From assembly GCA_024663395.1 (NCBI GenBank), contig JANFAH010000028.1:744001-808000 (forward strand): 64,000 nucleotides of DNA. The letters are read 5' to 3'. The DNA comes from Pisolithus tinctorius. Its lineage: Eukaryota > Basidiomycota > Agaricomycetes > Boletales > Pisolithaceae. The notes beneath the pieces were generated by a model that was not told the DNA's origin, made no database searches, and worked only from the letters and a program-made list of their open reading frames with translations. Made by a program: the position numbers and the translations under genes. Shown here piece after piece: positions 23,865-33,618 of this stretch (positions are counted from its first letter, which is position 1; each line of letters starts with the position of its first letter).

Positions 23865-24754
23865 TTAGATGTCAATCCTGTCGATATAGTCACCAGATGC
23901 TTGTTCCAGTTCCTCTTCGATCTGTGCCCTGAGCCGGTCAATGGTTCCCTGGTCCGCGCGAGCCTCAACAATTCCTAATCAAAACACTGCATCAATTGCG
24001 TTTTCCATCCAGCGGTATGTAGGACGTACCTTTCCTGGCAACGAATTCGATATGCGCGATGTTGGTGTTAAGATAATCTTCCACTTCGACATTGCAACTG
24101 AACATGAACCCGGAATAGCGCAGTTTGAGGAGACCGTCTTCGACCCTTTGAAGAAACCATGATCAAAACTGATAATCCGCAACTTTTTAGAGAACGTACG
24201 ACGCAGTGCTAACCCCTAATAACCCACGGCTCTTACGGACCGTGAACCTGCGAAAGAATTCCCTGTGACCTGATTGATTCCGGATGATGTCGAGCCCGTG
24301 GATGACAAGATCCTTTTCCTCTTGGGTGTAGAGTGGGTCGTTCCTAATGTTGTCGATGACAAAATCACAGAACGTCCCAATGTCGGAGGTTGTATCCTCC
24401 AAAGAGAGATCCGACTGCCTGCAGGTAAGTAAATGAGTTGGAGTCACGGCCTTGATGATAAGTTCTCTCACTCGTCTCTGATCTTAACCCATCCGATACT
24501 GAAGAGGCAATTCATGTATTCATCCCAGAATCTTTCAAAACCTTCGTCCTCCGTTGTCTTCTGCAGGGCGATGTGGGTGGCATACTCAAGGCTGTTAGCT
24601 ACATCTCTCTGAACAATTTCAGTTTTCTACAGAATTTAGTTAAATGCGTTGCGTACCCTGTTCTGCTCGGTCAGGTTGTCCAGCACGGACAACAAGGTAC
24701 CCCCGATGATGGCAGCTTCAGGCCCACTTGACCTCCCAAAAGGCTTTATACGAA
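23865..24754 (-). CDS. Copy E: unpaired, diverged long-class member, first exon not found
   Basis: Unknown function. Minus-strand exons 24754-24657, 24608-24472, 24418-24200, 24145-24030 and 23974-23865 (98, 137, 219, 116, 110 nt) have exactly the lengths found in copy A, GT-AG borders and an open frame ending GDYIDRIDI. The sequence is strongly diverged (DVANSLEYATHI, FWDEYMNCLFSIGWVK). It keeps the intron that splits exon 3. Exon 2 has a good acceptor (CAGTAG), but I see no homologue of exon 1 in the next 500 nt; a GTAAGT donor 51 nt upstream follows a frame with a stop and no clear similarity. There is no head-to-head partner. Either a 5'-truncated copy or a gene with a changed N-terminus. 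Confidence 0.6.
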
Positions 24755-25497
24755 CTACTGGAGCGTCGAGATCATGGTGACATACCGATACCAACACTGA
24801 CTTACATCCCTTTCTTCCGGTTACTACGTCATTTAGACTGGGGATACACCCGGCATTGTCAAGGCCAGCTATGGTCGTTTAAGACTCCTACGCGGTTTGA
24901 GTTTCCAGGAATCCCTTACGGTCAGTAATGTGAATGTCGGGCATGGTCATTTGCAGGATTACACGTCACGGACTGAGGCTAAATGCCTTCCAGATAGAGA
25001 GAGAGAGAATCGAGGGGATTGGCGCGCAGCTCGAAAAGCTGGTATATATACATCCATGATTGCCCGCTTAATAGGGGTCGTTTTCCCGAATTGTTCAGGA
25101 CCACAAAATGCTTCAAGCCGCAAGTGGCGATTGGCTCCCGGTACCTATTGACATATCGCCGCCCTATTGTGTGGCGAGGAACGAGCCATGGGTGTAGATT
25201 ACTATTTATTAATATGTTCTCTTGTCTTTCGGCTGCTAACCCTACTTGAGCAATCGCTTTAACGTTCAAGCTCTCCCCAAAGTCGTATTATTGTGGAGCA
25301 AGTGAATGTGCCACTCATCAATTACTGGCACAACGTACTCGGCTACGGGATGCCTAGACTCGTGCCACCCATTACTGAACTCCACGGCCATGCTCTTAAC
25401 CAAGAGAGACCAGCAAAATTGCCACATCACATCAGCACGCTTTAAACTTTCACGAATACAATCGAGACACAAGTACAAATCGCCAAAAAGCAACCAC
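24755..25497. other. Intergenic between copies E and F
   Basis: No gene recognised. If copy E has a first exon it should be here. A short AG run occurs near 24995-25010. Confidence 0.45.
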
Positions 25498-26509
25498 TCA
25501 GATATCCACACCGTCGATATAATCACCAGCCGCCTGGTTCAATTTATCTTCGATTTGCTGCCTGACCGCGTCGATGGTTCTCTGGTTCGCGGCAGCCTCC
25601 ACGTTATCTGCGACATAATAAATGTGTTGGGGGGCGGGGGATGACAAGCGTGCTTACATACCCTTTCGCACATTAGCTTTGATGTTCTTGATGCTGAAGA
25701 TCAGATAATCATCCACCACGGCATTGCAATCGAATGTAAATGCAGAGAAACGCATTACAAGTGCTCCATTTGTAACCCTTGCAGAGAATTAGTGAACCGT
25801 CGAAAAAAAGTAGCGGAGGAATACATACGATGCAGCGTTAACACCGAAGGACCCCTTGTTACCACCGGCGGTGAAGCTCCTGAAGAATGCGCGCTTTTCT
25901 GCTTGGCTTCGAAGCGATTCCAGGGCTCGGATAACGATATCTTTTTCTGTGCTGGAATAGAGTGGGTCGTTTCTGACATTTGCGATCACATAGTCGCTGA
26001 AGTTCTCAGCACCGGTTGTTGTGCCATCGATGAAATCCGAAGACCACTCGTCAGCCTGCTTGAACCATCCAATTTGGAATATAGATGTCTTGAGTGCATT
26101 CCAGAATGCCTCGGTATGGTCATCGCTCCCCACTTCCTTGGCGGCAACGCGAGAGGCGAACTCGAGGGAATTGGCAACGTCCGTCTAAATGGTGGCAAAT
26201 GCCAGTGAGGCATCAGTACTTGTCATCATCTTGAAGAAGGTGCACTGACGCGGTTTAGCCCGGTAAGGTTGGCAAGGACGGAGACCAAGGTGCCACCGAC
26301 GGCAGCAGCACCGTCCTGACCGGGCTCACCCAAATACTTTCCACGGTCTAGTATGCAGATCATCATTGATTCATAGGACGATTATATGAGGTCGCCTACA
26401 CACCTCCAACGTCCTCGAGAACTTTAGCCCTGGAGTAGAGGCCGACCTTGAGTGGCGCTAAGGTCGCCGACTTGATGTACGCCGCAGCTTGAGCAATATC
26501 GTTGGACAT
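25498..26509 (-). CDS. Copy F: long-class member of the locus protein family (261 aa)
   Basis: Unknown function. Exons 26509-26404, 26347-26250, 26184-25829, 25777-25662 and 25607-25498 (106, 98, 356, 116, 110 nt), total 786 nt in frame, with GT-AG borders. N-terminus MSNDIAQAAAYI; motifs FWNALKTSIFQIGWF, EKRAFFRSFTAGGNKGSFGVN, ALVMRFSAFTFDC; C-terminus GDYIDGVDI. It is close to copy A in sequence and in upstream DNA, yet lacks A's exon-3 intron, as copy C does. Head-to-head partner of copy G. Confidence 0.78.
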
Positions 26510-26594
26510 GTTGACTTGAAAGAACCTGAGAGGAGTTAACAATAGATGTGTGAGTTACAGCGATCCTGGATTCAGAACGCGTCTACATACGTTC

Positions 26595-26600
26595 TTTATA
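26595..26600 (-). promoter_or_regulatory. TATA box of copy F
   Basis: TATAAA on the minus strand about 86 nt before the ATG at 26509, as for copies A and C. Confidence 0.6.
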
Positions 26601-28638
26601 CTCGCGAGCTTTACAATCTTGATCTATATCTGATGAGATCGCGACGCTTGTGATGCACCAGCACCAAGATGAGATTGCTAACCTGTGTGACTAACCTCCT
26701 GACCATGGATACAACTGTATGTTTTCCCGGTCAGAGAAGCTGAGAAGATGGTTGGAAAGCGGCAGCCGGTAGGGTTCGCCACTCACATGCTCACATGATA
26801 TCGACGTGTTCAATGGAAGTAAGAATAATGTTTTGAAGACGCACTTTCCTCCACGTTCCAGGCATCTGGCTCAGCGGTGCAGGCACGGCGTACCCCAGTT
26901 TATCCTTTCGGGGGTGATGAACGGACAACTTGATCTAGGAGATATGTTGCTGTAAGACTGACATAATACTCGCCACCCAATGGTTGAAGACAAGCATCGC
27001 ACGTGGCTTTCGAGTTTCTAAGGCTAGGACACTCATCTGACTGGCCGCGTTTGCCCCACATTTTGCAAGAGGTGCCGTCGCCGTAATGGAATTATCACCA
27101 CCCAACTGTGAGTTATCATTTTATCGGCTTGAGTGTCACCGTTTAAGCGATAAGAGGGGGTTATATCCTTATAGTAATCGGAAGGCACCAGTGTCATCTG
27201 GTGTGAACGGACACAATTTCTCCCTCGCCACCACATGTGCGTATTGCAACGAACAGCTGTGACGGTAACACGATGCATCCACACATCTGGACCAACTGCT
27301 CCAAGAGTATCCTTACTTTGTAAATATTCCGCTAGATCGTGTCTTCCAGAGTTCAATGTATCGGCATAGGGTTTACACAGAAAGGCAAGGCTGATACGCC
27401 GTGTTCTGCGCAGGTTACTTGCCGCATCGTTTCACGGTCGAGACTGCCTTCGGAGAAGTACGCGAAAGTAGGAATCACGATTTTTGCCTTCCTGACATCC
27501 ACGTCCTGGGCGTTGTTTACCCCTGGATTCTCCAATGCCCGAGCACCGCCGGAGACGTTGAGTTGAAACCAGTGCGAATCAGAATCTACAGAACAAGAAA
27601 GATCAGCTGAATGCGATAGGTCTTCGAGGCCAGCGCCAGTATTCTCGCATTGTTCACCTTTGTCAGCTGGCCGCATCACATCTGACAATCAGAATGGACG
27701 CACCTTCTACGACGGGATATTTGGCCCGTTGAACCGGTCCTGGTGCCATCTAGCACTACTACATTGTCTGTGCTAGCAGCGAGCACAGCAGCCTAAGGAC
27801 GCTTCTCTATGCAGGTCAGCTGCAAGGTCCCTACTGGAGTTGGAGTGCATGATTGATGACATACATTCCATGTCTTCCGGCTCTAGATTCGCCACCTGTG
27901 CGAGGTATTACCCATCAGCTTCGGACGCATGAGAGAACCGAGATCGTAGTCCATTCATGCCCAGATCTTGGACTTCGTGCAATGGACGTAACTTCTTCCT
28001 GCTGCGGTCACGTTACCAGGAGTGTTGGATTCTAAACGGAGCATCCTGAAGGAAGCTCCCTGAAAAAAGAAAGGCCAGCTAAATGCCATCACCCTTCTGT
28101 GCACCTCAGGGACCATTAGTCTCGCACGTCCAATGAGAACATCAGCTTCTCAAAGTCGAATTCCAAGTTTCTGATCACACAGGCAAGCTGTGATTGGATG
28201 GATAATCGATATCGCAGTCCGACTGGGTGTGACCGTTTCATTTCCTCCTGTATTCCTCGAAACCGAGGCGCACATTGGTTTTCAATCCTAAACGGGATAA
28301 GAAGAAAGCCTTTATCGTAGAGGTCAGCTGAATTCGATCACCTTCCACGCATTGGAAGTTTTGCCCCGCCTTCCATGAAATTTGGGGTGCAAACAGCAAT
28401 TCTGTTGCCGGCCATCTTAACCCGAGTAGATTTGTGTGAAGCTTCTTCGTCGCCGACCACGTGACAACTGGACGTTTAGTAGTCGTCGCTCTTTGCGAGA
28501 TGCTAACGGCGATTTGGATAGGCACAGGCGGGTTGGTCAGGTGCGAGTCGAGGTGAGCACGCATGTTCTTGTACCTGGTGGAACACGACTTTCAAATGGG
28601 GCTTGCTCGACTCCCGGCGTCTGCCGCTGGGGAATGTA
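26601..28638. promoter_or_regulatory. Divergent spacer 3 (between copies F and G) with four CAGCTG-type modules
   Basis: Aligns with spacer 1 from end to end, with small indels such as an extra segment at about 27170-27300. Modules are at 27604-27609, 27817-27822, 28076-28081 (CAGCTA) and 28325-28330, spacing 213, 259 and 249 nt, nearly the same as in spacer 1. No gene recognised. Confidence 0.5.
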
Positions 28639-28644
28639 TTATAA
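28639..28644 (+). promoter_or_regulatory. TATA-like box of copy G
   Basis: TTATAA followed by CCCTTCGTA, about 60 nt before the ATG at 28705, in the block conserved with copies B and D. Confidence 0.55.
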
Positions 28645-28704
28645 CCCTTCGTACGCGCACCGGAGTTATCACACGTTGAATCCCTACCTCTGATATCAAC
28701 TGGC

Positions 28705-29584
28705 ATGTCTACCGGTGCGGCTGTCTGCGTCTCCATACTCCTAGTTTTTTTGCCTGGCGTCAGCGCACAACACCAGGTGGGGTTTACTGCACAATCAAAC
28801 GTTCCTACTCAATCTTCGTGCAGGAGGACGTACGAAACAGCTTTGAGCTGGCTGCCAGAGCAGCAGATAAAGCAACTGGTGATGACTACGTCAGATGGTT
28901 CAATACTTTCAAGACTACGCTTTTAAATATACACTGGTTTAGCCAACAAGATGGGTTCGTTCATGCTGCTTCATACTTGCCGCGGTCGACTTATGCTCCA
29001 ACTCAATGTTGACAGGCTAGAACAGGAGGTCCAGGGACTAGTCTTTGATTCTTTGGATTTAAGTGGCTCAGAGCGCGATCTGCTCATCCGTGCTTTGAAC
29101 GCCCTCCAACAGAAAGCAGAAAACGAACAGGCACTAAATCTGTTCAACCAGAGTGCTCTTGATGAAGTCAGTCAAGACGCGGTTTCCCGTTTACTTTTTA
29201 TCGGAGGGGGGAGTTACCATGGCAAGTTCCAGCTTGCCGTTTGTTCGTGAGTTCACGATATGTGGTCCTGCCACTACATTGCCACTCAAGCGAACAATCT
29301 TCAGGGAGAAGAATGATGCCGTTGCAGTCTCTACTTCCTATGTCCACTTCAATGTCGATGGGGCGCAATACAGCAGCATTCTCTATGCGGATGGCAAGGT
29401 GGAAACAAAGACCACACTCTGTAAGTAGAATGCTTCGAATCGCTGACAGGATGCTAACTTAGTGAGCTTAGCGACCCATGTGCTTGGTTTGAACAGTGAA
29501 CTATACAGCAAAGTTCGTGATTCTGTCAAGAAAAAACTTGCGGACAGTGGGGTATCTGAACAGGCGCCCATTTCTGGATTGTAA
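28705..29584 (+). CDS. Copy G: short-class member of the locus protein family, probably secreted (223 aa)
   Basis: Unknown function. Exons 28705-28776, 28824-28954, 29016-29246, 29305-29420 and 29463-29584 have the same lengths as copy B (72, 131, 231, 116, 122 nt) and stay in frame. Signal-peptide-like N-terminus ending PGVSAQHQ. Differences from B are few and mostly conservative. No frame break, so both duplicates appear functional. Head-to-head partner of copy F. Confidence 0.78.
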
Positions 29585-30761
29585 TATGTGAATGCGATGC
29601 GTGGCTACCATTGATATATCTAACAAATAAGAATCATTAACCGGACTGGTGGAAACAACCATGTTGCTGAGCGCTGAATCCTGATCCCATGTTGTTGTGT
29701 CCTGGGTTGTGTATAGCTCACCATACATCGTCATGTTTTCGTTGGTTACAATTTTTTATATGGTCGCTGCACCTGGAAATTGTGTCAGACACTTATCACT
29801 ACATCGATGGTTGGAAGCCTTGGTGAATTGCGATGCTGTGGGCGTGGGAAGTCAAACCCTAACCCTAACCCATGATTGATGACAATATGTATTTGCTGCA
29901 AACTTCTCCATTCGAGCCCGCCCTCAGGAAGATCATTTGCTAGGCTGTAGCCCATGCAGAATCCACACTTCGGATGCATGCAAATATACCTTGCCATAAA
30001 TTTCACTACCGTATTCACTCCATGTTCAATGTATACCCTCATGCAATCGATAAATCGACGTTATCTCTCCGAGTTCATGTCGTTTCTGCGGCGGGAAAAT
30101 CTAGATTCTACTAGCAGATGCTGTAGGCTTGTTTCGCTGGATGGCATCAGTTGAATGCAAGCACGGGTCAAGCGCTGTCTCCGAGTACATTCTTGTCTAT
30201 GAGACATTTAGCATTTATTTCAGCTCTCTTTCATTTTTTCCCTGCTTGTCGCACACTCCTTATATCGCATATCACGCGTTATATGTCCTGTGTCGTGCAT
30301 TGTATATTCTGTGTCGCGCATTATTTTTTACCCAAACGGAGTGCCATAGCAGACACTTTGTGCCAGGTACAACACATGCACACAACAATACCAAAGCCCT
30401 CCGGGTGCTCCTGGACGCATTTTGGGGAAGCACGTGATGTAGTTATTTACATTTACAAGTGATGCTACAGGAGATTCTATTATGGGATTCTATCAAGTGA
30501 GTGCATGTCCAAGTGTATGGAAGACTTTAGTACTGTGGGAGGAGGGGGGGTGATATCGAATGGAAAAGTCTATGGCATGCATTTATGTTTTCTATGTGGG
30601 ATGGTAGATGATAACATGGAACTGGTAACCAATCATTCCTCAACACCAAAAGCACTTCAGTGGAAGGAATAGTATTGGAAAGATCACAACACTGGAATGT
30701 TTGTGCACAGACAGTGCAGACCACCTTGGCAAGACCCTGCAGTGACATGACATCCTGCCAA
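29585..30761. other. Intergenic border between the gene cluster and the transposon block
   Basis: The first 150 nt still match the 3' flank of copy B. After that no gene is recognised; open frames are short and overlapping. Confidence 0.5.
29855..29871. repeat. Short telomere-like repeat (AACCCT)n
   Basis: AACCCTAACCCTAACCC, nearly three units of the TTAGGG-type telomere repeat used by many basidiomycetes. Too short to be more than a possible interstitial remnant. Confidence 0.4.
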
Positions 30762-30990
30762 CAGGAAATTAACCAAATACTATCCATGCTTTTTATGGAA
30801 TTATTTGTCTATTTTGACTATTATGGCTATTTCTGGTCACACTCAATACAGACAAAGTTTAGATTAGTCAAAATACATCAGGAAATTAACCAAATACTAT
30901 CTGTGCTTTTTATGGAATTATTTGTCTATTTTGACTATTATGGCTATTTCTGGTCACACTCAATACAGACAAAGTTTAGATTAGTCAAAA
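30762..30990. repeat. 117-bp tandem duplication
   Basis: A unit beginning CAGGAAATTAACCAAATACT occurs at 30762 and again at 30879, with two or three base differences. It contains GACTATT and AATAGTC-like words. It sits at the outer edge of Plavaka copy 1. Confidence 0.85.
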
Positions 30991-31684
30991 TAGTTAAAAT
31001 AGTCAAGATAGTATTTCTCGAAAAGTTCAAAAGTCAAACTAGTAAAGATAGTAGTAGTAGTAAATAAAGTGTTATTCTGCACCATATACCGTATATACAG
31101 GGGTCTCTGTTCATTTAGTACTCGAGTTATATATGCTACCTAATGCCTAACTGCTTCTCAAGTTTGCGTCCCAGACGGTCGGCCACGTGGTTGTTCTAAC
31201 ACCTTTTGAGTACTATCTGCAAGCACTCGCTCACTGAGTCTTTACCTGCGCTCACCACAGTCAAAATACATGCATCCATCAAAAGAGAACCCTTGTCTCG
31301 GAAGTGTTCAAGCGACTCTTGTTATGCGGATGAGAATCAGGCGAGTGTGACGTGGGCGGTATGTGGAAGGAGCGAGATGGAACAGGGGTGTGTTGTCCAG
31401 AAGACGAACTGCTACCTCGCTTCACACTCTCGACTCGAGTGCACTTACTAAATGTGTAGATAGATTCAAACGGCTAGCTGAAGTCTTAAACCTACCTTAC
31501 CTCAAGGCGGAGCATCTAAAACGGCCGGTGGGAATGGCGGACTAATGGGGAGCCCTAGGCTCTGCCATTAGGGCATTCGCTCACTGGTAAGGACTGGTAG
31601 GCCACAGGAGGCCCATGCTAGTATGTCGAATTAGTTAGAATAGTGCAACATAGGGTAAACGCTCCCTCACGCACTTTAATTCAG

Positions 31685-31718
<34 letters not shown>

Positions 31719-31759
31719 GTGTGCTTACTGTCTGTTTCCTCTGTCGCAGGACTGAGTGG

Positions 31760-33378
31760 TCACTTGAGGGATGATGCTCCGGACGAAGCAGGTGAAGGAC
31801 CATTGGAGGATGACGTGGATCGACGATGGGGGGCAGCATTGCATAGCGAATTGACGGTGTGGCGACTTGCATTAGACAGCGTCGGCGAGTGCCTCGTCGC
31901 ATTGTAGTTGTCATGCGCAGAAGCCGATTGCTCGGCAGGACGGGTCTGGGACAAGTTAACTAATGCATCAGCGACACCCTCATCATAATCCTCATCTACC
32001 ACTCAGGATGGCAGGCGTGGGGTGGCACTAGTCGGAGATGGCTATAGTGAACGATTTCCAGAACCGCTCGAACTTGTTGTGTCCTGTCCATCCTTCGCTG
32101 AGAATGAAGGAACCTTGAATGACGCAGGTAGATTAGCGGGTAAGCCAGAGTCATCCTTGGCCCGATGTTGACGCTTCTTCCTCTTTGGGGCATCACTAGG
32201 GATTGACCCACCGATACTTTGTGTGTCCGAATCCTTGTCCTTCGCCAGTTGCGGCTGCTTCCTCCTGTTCTTCGAGTCGGCTGATAAAGGCTCTGGAGAC
32301 ATAGACATGCGAATATTTGTATGTAGCAGAACGCGAGGTACTGCCTCTGGTGAGTTGACAACCGAACTCGAGTGCCTTCTCGACTCCACGTCTCGCTCCA
32401 CCGGACGTTCGCGTGCGTTGAATCTGGCAGGATCGTAGTGCCAGTGCCCGCTTTCGGGAGGACCCAAAGGTTGACGGGCCACTGGGGGGCTTCGAGTCCC
32501 AATGAGGCTGTGAGTGATGAGCAGAGCGAGGCGACATCTCCATGGGACTCAGGGCGCGGCGAGGTCCTGGGGAGTGGGAGGCGTAGTAAGGTTGCTGCGA
32601 AGGGTGAGTCGGATATTCGGAACGTCCGCGGTGGTCGTGATCCTCCCAGTCACGATGGTGCTCCGGGTGAGGACCGCGGCGATCCCAGGCCATATTGTGA
32701 TCTGCTGCATGTAGCTCACGTGGATACAAAGGCGGCGTATGCTGGGAAGCTGGAATGCTCGGCTGAGCCGGCTCGATTGGCTGACGACTTGGAGGAGGGC
32801 AGGCCGGGAAGGTGGAAACAGGAGAGCGAGGGCAAGTGGGATGGGGAGCAGGTGACGCCGATCCCGAAGGGACACATAGTGGGCAGTTGAAGTACTCCGA
32901 GTGCTGTGCTAGATCCTGGTTGGCGGAAGATCGCAGTTCTTCTGTTGAGAGCTGCTGTTGTGGGACGGGGTGGTGCAGCAAGAGACATGGGTGACCGGCA
33001 GGGCCACGACCAACACTATCCCGGGAAGGGCCAGAGAAGTCACGGTGATGGGGGTGATCAACATCCATGGGGGCAAGTGGGGTGTGAGAGGTGGTGCCAC
33101 GATGCATCGATGGAAACAGGAGGGGGAGGACCCCTGAATGGAGGGGAGGCACGGCTAACAGGCACAGGAGGCGGGGGCAAATGAAGGCTATTGTTATTTC
33201 CCAGACCTCTAGAGTTGGACCTAAGTAAGGGGCGGGTGGAAGCCGACTGAAGGAGGAGTGGAGGGCCACTCAAGCCGGGTGGAAGTGTAGATGGGTTAGC
33301 ATAGGCATTCGGGTGAATGTCTTGTGGACCAGGGGCAGTGGGAAGCTGACCACCAGTCGCTTGGGCATTCTTTAGCAA
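31760..33378 (-). CDS. Plavaka copy 1 second minus-strand ORF: Pro/His-rich protein
   Basis: Unknown function. From MLKNAQATGG at 33378, several overlapping minus-strand frames continue to about 31760; one of 357 codons spans 33269-32196 and another of 146 codons 32482-32042. The composition is rich in Pro, Ser and His, with basic clusters (KNRRKQP, KRKKRQHRAK) that could be nuclear-localisation signals. The frame changes near 32470 (from ...PHWDSKPP to ...GPPESGHWHYD), either a small intron or a frameshift. Copy 2 (44144-45767) preserves the same arrangement. It lies downstream of the transposase in the same orientation. The exact gene model is uncertain. Confidence 0.4.
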
Positions 33379-33618
33379 CTGTAGTCACTGTGAGATGACA
33401 TGACACACCTCAGAGATGTACGGGTTGATTCGGATGGCGCACGAGTATGCATCCAGCGCAGAGTCTGGGATACTAATTAGTAGAGGCTGCCACCAGTCAA
33501 CTTGATAGACAAACCTGCTTCGACTCATGGTCAGGGATTGGATAGCAAATGTTACATGGTAAATATGGCCGATTGATTCGGGTGGTTCTCGAGTACACGT
33601 TGAGCATACCGCGGTGAG

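Noticed and set aside
24979..25269. 96-codon minus-strand frame starting MNVKAIAQVG as exon 1 of copy E
   Set aside because: Slight resemblance to MSNDIAQAA, but no homology over the rest and no good donor in the correct phase near exon 2.
30762..30990. Tandem repeat as a CRISPR array or minisatellite
   Set aside because: Only two units of 117 bp without spacers; eukaryotic context.
32372..32890. 172-codon plus-strand frame
   Set aside because: Antisense to the Pro/His-rich ORF of Plavaka copy 1. Not certain, since that ORF is itself weakly supported, but the minus-strand reading is longer and follows the transposase.
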